Below are positions 9,558 through 16,573 of a stretch of DNA of 64,000 bases, in pieces. The notes under the pieces were generated by a model. The model saw nothing but the letters and a program-made list of their open reading frames with translations. It made no database searches and was not told the origin of the DNA. Numbering within the stretch: position 1 is the first letter of the stretch; each line of letters begins with the position of its first letter. This DNA is from Nostoc spongiaeforme FACHB-130. GTDB lineage: Bacteria; Cyanobacteriota; Cyanobacteriia; Cyanobacteriales; Nostocaceae. The stretch lies in contig NZ_JACJTB010000003.1 in the NCBI RefSeq assembly GCF_014698475.1, positions 1 to 64,000 on the forward strand, read 5' to 3'. The position numbers and the translations under genes were made by a program.

Positions 9558-10412
9558 ATGATTTTGACAACTTCACCAGTTGATCAGGATGCCAACAAAC
9601 AGGCATTCTGCTTAGAAAATCTGAAATGGAGCGATCGCATTTTCTTCAGCAGTTATGGCATAGGAATTGGCATCAGACTGAACAAGTCTACTTTGCTAGA
9701 ACCACTGCAAGCGTATTTGCCACCCATCCGCTTTCCATTATCTGGATTACCTGTTCAGAAACTCTATTCGTTATGGGTTGGCGCAGACAAAGATCATGAG
9801 TCTGTCTATCGGCTATATGAAGGACAAACCGAACTGCTTTGTTCTCCCGATTTGGATGAGGTCTTAACGCTACTAGAAAATGACCTGTGTTTATCGATTG
9901 GGATAGCTACTCAGGATTGGTTATTTATTCATGCTGGTGTAGTTGCTTGGGACGATTATGCGATCGTCATTCCTGGGCGTAGTTTCAGTGGGAAAACGAC
10001 CTTAGTCATGGCCTTTTTGCAAGCTGGCGCAACTTATTACTCGGATGAATACGCCGTTTTAGATCGCCAGGGATTAGTTCATCCCTATCCTAGAGCCGTA
10101 TCTGTACGTACTTCTTCTGACAAAAGACAGCGATTGACTGCCACAAATCTAGGTGTCGCAGTGGGTAGCCGTCCTGTGAAAATCAAAGTAATTTTACAAA
10201 CACAGTATCATCCGCAAGCAAAATGGCAACCAACAGCAATATCCACTGGACAAGCCATTCTGGGGCTGTTGGATAACACTTTAACTGCTCGGTTATACCC
10301 GGAGCTAACATTATCTATTTTGACTGCTGCAACTGTCGGTATCTCATGCTTCGCTGGACAAAGGGGTGAAGCAGCACAATTAGTTGATCAAGTATTGACA
10401 TTGCGTTCTTAA
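9558..10412 (+). CDS. HPr-kinase-like P-loop protein
   Basis: This 284-residue protein carries a Walker A loop GRSFSGKTT at residues 140-148, followed by YYSDEYAVLD, which matches the acidic catalytic region of HPr serine kinase/phosphorylase C-terminal domains. It lacks the classical HprK N-terminal domain. Related short P-loop proteins occur in lasso-peptide and other RiPP clusters, where some phosphorylate a serine of the precursor; that is family knowledge, not shown here. Its stop codon is only 27 nt before the first PqqD-like gene, so co-transcription is likely. A Ser/Thr-rich tail partner next door makes a protein-kinase role attractive. The upstream 314 bp (9244-9557) hold no gene I can identify. 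Confidence 0.8.
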   Translation: MILTTSPVDQDANKQAFCLENLKWSDRIFFSSYGIGIGIRLNKSTLLEPLQAYLPPIRFPLSGLPVQKLYSLWVGADKDHESVYRLYEGQTELLCSPDLDEVLTLLENDLCLSIGIATQDWLFIHAGVVAWDDYAIVIPGRSFSGKTTLVMAFLQAGATYYSDEYAVLDRQGLVHPYPRAVSVRTSSDKRQRLTATNLGVAVGSRPVKIKVILQTQYHPQAKWQPTAISTGQAILGLLDNTLTARLYPELTLSILTAATVGISCFAGQRGEAAQLVDQVLTLRS

Positions 10413-10439
10413 GCCCAAACCGAATACAAGGAGAATAAA

Positions 10440-10967
10440 ATGATGATTCCAGTTGCTCGCACCGAAAATTTATTGATTCAAGAAGTCGGAGAAGAGCTAA
10501 TTGTTTATGATGAAACGCGAGATACGGCCCATTGTCTAAGTGCGATCGCCGTACGTGTCTGGTATCTGTGTAATGGTCAAAACACCGTCGAAACCATTGC
10601 ACGTTTGCTACAAGAAGAGTTCGAGTTTCCACCAAATCAAACAGTTGATTGGCATGGTTTAGTTCAATTGACATTAGCTGAGTTAGAACAGTTTCACCTG
10701 TTAGATGCAGCCGTTACCGAACCCCTGAATAGTCCCCAAACTTCCCGCCGCCAAGTCCTCAAAAAAGTCAGTTTAGTAGGTGGCTTTGCCATTGGCTCTT
10801 TGTTCCCAGCCATTAAATCAATTATTGTTCCTACCCCAGCAATGGCGGCTCCCACTGGCTCTAGTGCTACGACAACGACAACTGCTACAACCACCACTAC
10901 TACAACCACCACTACTACAACTACAACTACAACTACAGCCGCACCAACTACCACAGCGCCTCTTTAG
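10440..10967 (+). CDS. PqqD-like protein with internal Tat-type signal and poly-Thr tail (copy A)
   Basis: This 175-residue protein has three parts. Residues 1-95 form a PqqD-like domain (LIVYDETRDTAHCLSAIAVR, then NGQNTVETIARLLQEEF), the fold that recruits RiPP precursor leaders. Residues 102-136 read as a twin-arginine signal: SRRQVLKK with Arg103-Arg104, a hydrophobic stretch, and PAMA as a likely cleavage site after Ala136. The remaining 39 residues are almost all Thr with some Ala and Pro. So the tail would be exported while the PqqD part stays in the cytosol before cleavage. AAGGAG lies 6 nt before the ATG. Bases 10539-10852 are identical to the second copy. A RiPP precursor with a built-in recognition domain is one reading; a plain PqqD chaperone is the alternative. 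Confidence 0.85.
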   Translation: MMIPVARTENLLIQEVGEELIVYDETRDTAHCLSAIAVRVWYLCNGQNTVETIARLLQEEFEFPPNQTVDWHGLVQLTLAELEQFHLLDAAVTEPLNSPQTSRRQVLKKVSLVGGFAIGSLFPAIKSIIVPTPAMAAPTGSSATTTTTATTTTTTTTTTTTTTTTTAAPTTTAPL

Positions 10968-11023
10968 TGTGATTGGCAAACTTCTGTTACCGCTTTTCCC
11001 AGATTTTTACTGTTAGCCGCACT

Positions 11024-11086
11024 ATGCAACATATTGTCTGTTTAGAACCGGGAACTGATAAACAGCCAGATGACTTTCTTTCTTAA
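11024..11086 (+). pseudogene. Truncated 5' remnant of the prolyl-hydroxylase gene
   Basis: ATG at 11024 starts a 20-codon frame whose first 17 codons match the start of the hydroxylase at 11779 almost exactly (MQHIVCLEPGTDKQPDD versus MQDIVCLEPGTDKQPDD). It then breaks into FLS and a stop, exactly where the upstream region of the second PqqD-like copy begins. It is the scar of the tandem duplication rather than a functional gene. Confidence 0.8.
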
Positions 11087-11113
11087 GCCCAAACCAAATA
11101 CAAGGAGAATAAA

Positions 11114-11722
11114 ATGATGATTCCAGTGGCTCGTACCGAAAATCTGTTGATTCAAGAAGTCGGAGATGAGTTAATTGTTTATGATGAAACGCGAGATACT
11201 GCCCATTGCCTCAGTGCGATCGCCGTACGTGTCTGGTATCTGTGTAATGGTCAAAACACCGTCGAAACCATTGCACGTTTGCTACAAGAAGAGTTCGAGT
11301 TTCCACCAAATCAAACAGTTGATTGGCATGGTTTAGTTCAATTGACATTAGCTGAGTTAGAACAGTTTCACCTGTTAGATGCAGCCGTTACCGAACCCCT
11401 GAATAGTCCCCAAACTTCCCGCCGCCAAGTCCTCAAAAAAGTCAGTTTAGTAGGTGGCTTTGCCATTGGCTCTTTGTTCCCAGCCATTAAATCAATTATT
11501 GTTCCTACCCCAGCAATGGCGGCTCCTACTGGCTCTAGCTCCACCTCTTCACCGACAACAACATCTACATCTACAAGTACAACAACAACAGCACCAACTA
11601 CAACATCTACAAGTACAACGACAACAGCACCAACTACAACATCTTTTGTAACACCACCTCCAACAATATCTTTTGTAACACCACCGCCAACAATATCTTT
11701 TGTAACACCACCTCCCTCTTAG
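11114..11722 (+). CDS. PqqD-like protein with internal Tat-type signal and Ser/Thr/Pro-rich tail (copy B)
   Basis: This 202-residue paralogue of the preceding gene differs from it by only one residue (Glu to Asp near position 19) through the PqqD-like domain, the SRRQVLKK signal and the PAMA site. The tail after Ala136 is 66 residues and different: Ser/Thr blocks with TTTTAPTTTS repeats, then three near-identical TPPP units (SFVTPPPTI). Pro-Pro-Pro and Thr-rich stretches are typical acceptors for proline hydroxylation and O-glycosylation, and the next two genes encode just such enzyme types. The same AAGGAG site precedes the ATG. The repeat tail probably evolves by slippage. Whether the tail is truly exported is inferred from the signal alone. 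Confidence 0.85.
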   Translation: MMIPVARTENLLIQEVGDELIVYDETRDTAHCLSAIAVRVWYLCNGQNTVETIARLLQEEFEFPPNQTVDWHGLVQLTLAELEQFHLLDAAVTEPLNSPQTSRRQVLKKVSLVGGFAIGSLFPAIKSIIVPTPAMAAPTGSSSTSSPTTTSTSTSTTTTAPTTTSTSTTTTAPTTTSFVTPPPTISFVTPPPTISFVTPPPS

Positions 11723-11778
11723 TGTGATTGACACACTTCTGTTACCGCTTTTTCCAGATTTTTACTGTTAGCAGCACT

Positions 11779-12432
11779 ATGCAAGATATTGTCTGTTTAG
11801 AACCGGGAACTGATAAACAGCCAGATGACCAACAAGTGGTCAAGACTCCACTTTATGTACAGGTGCTAAATTTTCTAGACCACAAAGAATGGCAAACGTT
11901 ACTCGATTACACTCTGGCGCAAGCAAATCAGTTTGTTTGCAGTACCACTTTTACCAATCAGCCAGACTATCGAGTTTCCCAAAGTTTGAATGCGGTTGCA
12001 GAAGTCCAATCACTCATAGTTGATAAAGTAAAGTCCTTACTGCCACAAGTCTGCCAGCAGTTAGATATTCCACCATTTTTTGTGACGTTAATTGAAACAC
12101 AAATTACTGCACATAACGATGGCAACTATTACAAACTGCATAGTGATAACGGTAGTTACGATACTTTCAACCGAGAAATTTCCTATGTTTACTACTTTTA
12201 TCGGGAACTACAGGCATTTTCTGGTGGTGAGTTGCGTTTTTGCGTAGATGACAGTAATCAACTCTTAGAACAACAGATAACTCCCCAGCAAAACAGCATC
12301 ATTCTGTTTCCCAGTCGTTATCTACATGAAGTGTTACCTGTTTGTTGTCCATCAAAAATGTTTGCTAACAGCCGTTTCACTTTTAACGGCTGGATTCGGA
12401 AATCGGTGTTTACAAACCCTACTAATTGGTAA
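11779..12432 (+). CDS. 2-oxoglutarate/Fe(II) dioxygenase, prolyl-4-hydroxylase type
   Basis: With the ATG at 11779 the product is 217 residues; an upstream TTG at 11728 is in frame, but the duplicated remnant also begins at this ATG. The double-stranded beta-helix iron site is complete: His121-Ser-Asp123 in LHSDNGSYD, distal His183 in RYLHEVLPV, and Arg199 for 2-oxoglutarate in NSRFTFNGW. GGELRFC before the distal histidine is typical of prolyl-4-hydroxylase-like enzymes. The expected reaction is oxygen- and 2-oxoglutarate-dependent hydroxylation, most likely of proline in a protein. The tails of the two preceding genes are the obvious candidates. It lies 25 bp before the glycosyltransferase gene, forming a pair that recalls Skp1 hydroxylase and Gnt1. 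Confidence 0.85.
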   Translation: MQDIVCLEPGTDKQPDDQQVVKTPLYVQVLNFLDHKEWQTLLDYTLAQANQFVCSTTFTNQPDYRVSQSLNAVAEVQSLIVDKVKSLLPQVCQQLDIPPFFVTLIETQITAHNDGNYYKLHSDNGSYDTFNREISYVYYFYRELQAFSGGELRFCVDDSNQLLEQQITPQQNSIILFPSRYLHEVLPVCCPSKMFANSRFTFNGWIRKSVFTNPTNW

Positions 12433-12457
12433 TTTGTTGCTGTTTTGGCGGTGATAT

Positions 12458-14410
12458 ATGATCAGCGATCGCATTTTTGTCCAGATTGCGGCTTACCGCG
12501 ATTTTGAATTAATCCCCACAGTCAAAGATGCCTTAGCCCAGGCACTATGTCCCGAACGCATCAGTTTTGGTATTTGCTGGCAATATGGCAATGATGAAGA
12601 ACTACACTTCATTGATGGGCTGAAAGATATTCCCAATTGTCGGGTTGCTACAGTACCAGCAGCCGAATCTTGCGGTTTGGGTTGGGCAAGATCCCAAACT
12701 GAAAAACTTTGGCAAGGAGAACGCTATGCCCTGCAAACAGATGCACACATGCGCTTTGCTACTGGCTGGGATACCCTACTGATTGAAATGTTGGCGATGT
12801 GTCCCAGCCAAAAGCCTGTACTCACAGCATTTCCTCCTGGTTATCATCCCCCCAGAGTAATTGTGTCGAATTTCCCCACAGGTACAGCCACAGGCAGATT
12901 TGCCCACAATGGGATGATGACACCAAGGGCTGTGGAAGATTTAAGCAACTATCACGCCCCTAAATCTGGCGCATTTATGGCGGGGGGATTTATGTTTGCC
13001 GATGCGCGGTTGATGCAGGAAGTACCCCATGATCCACTGCTGTACTTTTCGGCTACTGAGGTGGCTTATTCTGTCCGCGCCTGGACAAATGGTTGGGATA
13101 TTTACCATCCCCATCGTGTTACCTGTTGGCACTATTACTATGACATCCAAGAAAAGCCACGCCCGCTAAACTGGGAAGACAATCAAGACTGGTATCAGCG
13201 CCATACTATTTCCGAACAGCGATTTCGCCAAATTTTGCAGATGGAACCGATGACTGAGGATTTTGGCATTTATGGGTTAGGAAATGTGCGATCGCTCACA
13301 GATTACGAAGCATTTGCTGGTGTGAGTTTTCGCAACTGGCAACAATATATCAAAGACGAACAACAACGGGCGATGCAATTGCTGTCTGGATGTCTCCAAG
13401 TCTATAGCAGTTCTTACTTGCTTGTAATACAGTCGGAACCCCACCCCGCATTTGCTAACGCAAACGCTCCCCTCCCCGCAAGCGGGGAGGGGTTGGGGGT
13501 GGGGTTGAAATGTACCTCATCCAACCGAGAACCGCTATATTTTGATGAGACAGTTAGCGATCGCCTCAAGTCTCTGTTAAACGACGACAAAGACTATTCT
13601 CGCCTCGTGCAGATTGATTGGCAGTATTTTATCAAGGTTGCCTCTGAGTTAGGTGTATTATCACTGGTCTATTGGAGTTTAAACAAAACGGCTCCTCACC
13701 TTGTCCCAGAGTCTACACTGCGAGAATTGCAACAATATTATTACGCTAATGCCCTGCGTAATCGTTCTCATAGCCAAGTTTTACTGCATTTATTAAATCA
13801 ACTCGCCGCCGCCCAAGTCACGGCGATTCCCATCAACGAACCAGCCCTCGCCGCCTTGGTAGATGGTGATTTATCTTTCTGGCAATTTCAAACTCTGGAT
13901 TTGTGGATAGCAGCCAGCGATCGCGCCACCGCTACAGAAATCCTCACAGCCGCCGGATATCAGCCGGGAGAGATTTGGCAAATTGGGCAGCAATCCTTCA
14001 CCCATCCCCAACGCGCCGTAAAAATTGAGCTACATTGGCAGCTTTTAGGTTGGGAATGGCAAAAAGAACGCCTGTGTAAAGTAGAGTTAGAAAATCACAC
14101 AATCCAGACCCTACCACCGCGAGATTACTTACTTTTACTTTGTCTTAGTGCCGCGAAAATTGGTTGGGAGCGATCGCTGTTGAAAGTTTACCAAATCGCC
14201 GCCTTAATCGCCCGTTACCCTTCACAGCCCTGGGATGACTTGTTACAGCAGGCAGAACAAATGACCGCAAAAGAAGCCTTGTTGACAGGAATTTGGTTAG
14301 CTCATAAGTGTTTCAAAATTGTTTTACCCGCAGCAGTTATACAGTCCTTAGAAACTATGCCAGAAGTTTCTACCATCACCATACCGTGGTTAGGAGCGAG
14401 CGAATCATGA
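12458..14410 (+). CDS. GlcNAc-transferase (PF11397-like) fused to a degenerate nucleotidyltransferase-like domain
   Basis: This 650-residue fusion starts with a domain of about 300 residues that reads like the GlcNAc family of Dictyostelium Skp1 Gnt1: FVQIAAYRDFELIPTV at the start, ARSQTEKLW, the metal-site stretch LQTDAHMRFATGWD, and GNVRSLTDYEAFAGV near the end. The family transfers GlcNAc from UDP-GlcNAc, in Skp1 onto hydroxyproline. Residues about 365-640 resemble the NTP_transf_5-like protein at 8005, but the Gly-Ser motif is replaced by VDGDLSF and only one Asp of the DxD remains (FQTLDLWIA), so this half may be inactive. The linker at about 325-350 is encoded by a GC-rich palindromic repeat. 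The stop overlaps the epimerase start (ATGA). Confidence 0.83.
   Translation: MISDRIFVQIAAYRDFELIPTVKDALAQALCPERISFGICWQYGNDEELHFIDGLKDIPNCRVATVPAAESCGLGWARSQTEKLWQGERYALQTDAHMRFATGWDTLLIEMLAMCPSQKPVLTAFPPGYHPPRVIVSNFPTGTATGRFAHNGMMTPRAVEDLSNYHAPKSGAFMAGGFMFADARLMQEVPHDPLLYFSATEVAYSVRAWTNGWDIYHPHRVTCWHYYYDIQEKPRPLNWEDNQDWYQRHTISEQRFRQILQMEPMTEDFGIYGLGNVRSLTDYEAFAGVSFRNWQQYIKDEQQRAMQLLSGCLQVYSSSYLLVIQSEPHPAFANANAPLPASGEGLGVGLKCTSSNREPLYFDETVSDRLKSLLNDDKDYSRLVQIDWQYFIKVASELGVLSLVYWSLNKTAPHLVPESTLRELQQYYYANALRNRSHSQVLLHLLNQLAAAQVTAIPINEPALAALVDGDLSFWQFQTLDLWIAASDRATATEILTAAGYQPGEIWQIGQQSFTHPQRAVKIELHWQLLGWEWQKERLCKVELENHTIQTLPPRDYLLLLCLSAAKIGWERSLLKVYQIAALIARYPSQPWDDLLQQAEQMTAKEALLTGIWLAHKCFKIVLPAAVIQSLETMPEVSTITIPWLGASES
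13436..13513. repeat. GC-rich palindromic repeat inserted in frame in the glycosyltransferase gene
   Basis: The core 13469-13492 is an 11-bp perfect inverted repeat (CCCCTCCCCGC, AA, GCGGGGAGGGG) followed by GGTTGGGGGTGGGG. It encodes the low-complexity peptide NAPLPASGEGLGVG between the two domains. Repeats of this type are normally intergenic; this copy keeps the reading frame. Confidence 0.75.
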
Positions 14411-15375
14411 ATCGCCAAGTAGTATTAGTCACAGGCGGATGTGGTTTTATCGGTTCCCATCTAGTCGAAGAATTAGTGAATAGAGGGTATTATGTGCGAG
14501 TGCTGGATAACCTTTCCACAGGCAAGTTAGAAAATTTACTGGCTGTACCTCCAGACAGGTGGGAATGGATTAAAGGTGATGTGACAAATTATAATCATGT
14601 CAAAAAAGCGACTCAAGGCTGTGATTATGTCTTTCATCAAGCTGCGATCGCTAATATCGCCGCATCCTTCCAAGATACAGTCAGGACACATCAAGTTAAT
14701 TATGGTGGGACAGTCAATGTTTTAAAAGCAGCCCATCACTGTCGAGTCAAACGAGTCATCTTTGCTAGTAGTGCGGCTGTTTATGGGAATGATCCTACAT
14801 TGCCAAAACGAGAATCAATGCCGACTCATCCCATTAGTCCCTACGGTGCAGATAAACTCGCTTCTGAGCAGTTGGGACAAATTTATCATCAACAAGGCTT
14901 GGTGGAGTTTGTCTCGTTGCGCTATTTTAATGTGTTTGGTCTGCGTCAGAATAGTGATTATACAGGGGTGATTTCTCAGTTTTGCGATCGTATCCGTCAA
15001 AGCTTACCGCCAATAATTTATGGTAATGGATTGCAAAGTCGTGATTTTATTCACGTTTCTGATGTAGTCCAAGCCAACTTAATTGCAATGGAACATCCCC
15101 AAGCCGCAGGTAAAATCCTCAATATTGGCTGCGGCCAAGCTACCAGCTTATTAAAGTTAATTGCGCTATTAAATAAAATTACTAAACAAAATCTGCGTCC
15201 TATCTTTCGCCCAGGTCTTCCCGGAGATATTCACCACAGCCGCGCCGATAATACAGCTATGCGATATTTAAAATGGTCTCCCCAAGTAGATATTCATCAA
15301 GGCTTGACTCGCTTACTATTTACCCCTGCTCATCAACTACAAATGCAGAACTTACGTACAAAAATAGTCGTTTAA
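14407..15375 (+). CDS. NAD-dependent epimerase/dehydratase, UDP-sugar 4-epimerase type
   Basis: I chose the ATG at 14407, which overlaps the stop of the glycosyltransferase gene and puts the Rossmann motif GGCGFIGSHLVEEL at residue 10; an upstream in-frame start would add 33 non-conserved residues. The 322-residue product is an extended SDR: Gly-rich NAD loop, the catalytic ASSAAVYG serine region, and the YGADK Tyr-x3-Lys pair. Later SLRYFNVFGLRQ and SRDFIHVSDVVQ are typical of UDP-glucose/GlcNAc 4-epimerases. It probably supplies or converts the UDP-sugar (UDP-GlcNAc/GalNAc or UDP-Glc/Gal) used by the neighbouring transferase; the exact sugar cannot be read here. Translational coupling to the transferase supports that role. 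Confidence 0.88.
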   Translation: MNRQVVLVTGGCGFIGSHLVEELVNRGYYVRVLDNLSTGKLENLLAVPPDRWEWIKGDVTNYNHVKKATQGCDYVFHQAAIANIAASFQDTVRTHQVNYGGTVNVLKAAHHCRVKRVIFASSAAVYGNDPTLPKRESMPTHPISPYGADKLASEQLGQIYHQQGLVEFVSLRYFNVFGLRQNSDYTGVISQFCDRIRQSLPPIIYGNGLQSRDFIHVSDVVQANLIAMEHPQAAGKILNIGCGQATSLLKLIALLNKITKQNLRPIFRPGLPGDIHHSRADNTAMRYLKWSPQVDIHQGLTRLLFTPAHQLQMQNLRTKIVV

Positions 15376-15404
15376 AACTCAATACGGCTCAGTTAAGCAG
15401 AAAA

Positions 15405-15545
15405 GCATAGCCCTCAGGCTGAAGTCTGGGGCTATACAAACTAAACCCGCCTGCGCGGGTTTCAAGATAGTCCGCGTAGGCGGACTTTGTTTGTGTAGCC
15501 GCGATTTCCAATCGCCTGGTATTTCTTCCAAAAGTGGATACTCCC
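15405..15545. repeat. Dispersed repeat, copy 1 (GGGGCTATACAAACTAAACC family)
   Basis: A 141-bp element rich in short palindromes (CCCGCCTGCGCGGG; AGTCCGCGTAGGCGGACT). It ends ATTTCTTCCAAAAGTGGATA. A second copy is at 29417-29570, lacking about 19 bp in the middle. It fills the 275-bp gap after the epimerase gene, and short reading frames inside it are artefacts of the repeat. Confidence 0.75.
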
Positions 15546-15650
15546 GTATGTAAGGTTTTGGATACATACACCCCTCTGAAAAAATGTCGTTGAGAAATAG
15601 GCAATAAAAGAGAAAATAACTATTAATCATTGACCCTTGAGCAGTGACAA

Positions 15651-16367
15651 ATGACCAACGCTGATTTGCTTGGACTAGCCGCTTCTTACACCTACGCTAT
15701 AAGTTTATTAGCCCTTGGTGAAGGACTGCGAAGATTTTTTGGTATTCAGCCAGACTTAACTCGCAAAGTTATCCACATCAGTGCCGGAATGTGGATTTTT
15801 GGTGTGTTGCTGCTGTTTAAACATTGGCAAATTGGGATTATTCCCTTTGCTACCTTTATCGGTGTTAACTATCTGCTTTACCGTTATCGAATCATCGGTG
15901 CAATGGATACTGAAGATAGTTCTCCAGGGACGGTTTATTTTGCGATTTCAGTCACGCTACTTTTTGGGTTATTCTGGCGACCAGATAATTCAGTTGATCA
16001 TGTCCCCATTGCTGTGGCTGGAATTATGGCTATGACTTGGGGAGATGCTTTAGCCGCATTAATTGGTAAAAGTTTTGGAAAACACAAATACCAAATCGGT
16101 TCATCTGTGCGTTCTTGGGAAGGTTCACTGGCGATGTTTTTAGCCAGCACAACAGCAATATTTTTGGTACTGATGTTTTTACCTGGTTCTTTTCTGAGTC
16201 CTTTAGCTGTACCTTTTAGTTTGAGCAAGGCTTTGTTAACAGCGTTAATTAGTGCGAGTTTTGCAACTTTAGTTGAAGCCATCTCACCCCACGGTACAGA
16301 TAACCTCAGTGTGCCACTAGTTACAGCAGGTGTGATTTGGGCATTGATGCAGATTTCAGTATGGTAA
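15651..16367 (+). CDS. Phytol/dolichol-kinase-like membrane protein (CTP-dependent prenol kinase family)
   Basis: This 238-residue integral membrane protein has about six hydrophobic segments. It carries the family signatures DLTRKVIHISAGMWIF near residue 37, the central DTEDSSPGTVYF, and WGDALAALIGKSFGKHKY with RSWEGSLAMF near 125-155. These match the group that includes plant VTE5 phytol kinase and its cyanobacterial homologues, which phosphorylate phytol for tocopherol or chlorophyll recycling. A wider CDP-diglyceride synthetase-like assignment cannot be excluded. The gene stands alone; a tandem GAGTGCT repeat follows it. Confidence 0.82.
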   Translation: MTNADLLGLAASYTYAISLLALGEGLRRFFGIQPDLTRKVIHISAGMWIFGVLLLFKHWQIGIIPFATFIGVNYLLYRYRIIGAMDTEDSSPGTVYFAISVTLLFGLFWRPDNSVDHVPIAVAGIMAMTWGDALAALIGKSFGKHKYQIGSSVRSWEGSLAMFLASTTAIFLVLMFLPGSFLSPLAVPFSLSKALLTALISASFATLVEAISPHGTDNLSVPLVTAGVIWALMQISVW

Positions 16368-16368
16368 A

Positions 16369-16400
16369 GTGCTGAGTGCTGAGTGCTGAGTGCTGAGTAT
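16369..16400. repeat. Short tandem heptamer repeat (GTGCTGA)n
   Basis: About four units of the heptanucleotide GTGCTGA directly after the phytol-kinase-like gene. The same repeat family recurs at about 18495-18518, 29646-29662 (inverted), 37978-38000, 38116-38147 (inverted), 42550-42574, 45493-45510 and 59260-59282. These are the short tandem repeats common in heterocystous cyanobacteria. Confidence 0.8.
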
Positions 16401-16573
16401 ACACACTATCCTTTCCGCTCACTGAGCGCAGTCGTTCGCGTTAGGGTCTCCGCAGGAGAAGTGAGCCTTCTTCCATTGCTTATTCCTTTCTGTCAAACGA
16501 TGGGTGTGTTCTCGCATTACCCCTTGTATTTTAAAAGTTGCCACCATAAAAGTCTGATGTGGAGAAAATCACC

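Noticed and set aside
10694-10954. Minus-strand reading frame rich in Val opposite the first PqqD-like gene
   Set aside because: It is the complement of the poly-Thr codon repeat; no ribosome site and the plus strand is clearly coding.
11549-11734. Minus-strand Cys/Trp-rich frame, looks like a small metallothionein-type peptide
   Set aside because: Antisense of the Thr/Ser/Pro repeat of copy B; the Cys pattern follows from the repeat.
8005-15375. Lasso-peptide cluster
   Set aside because: Kinase, PqqD-like and nucleotidyltransferase genes fit, but no asparagine-synthetase-like cyclase or transglutaminase-like protease is present.
15379-15630. Two overlapping minus-strand frames after the epimerase gene
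   Set aside because: They lie within the dispersed repeat at 15405-15545, which recurs elsewhere as non-coding DNA.
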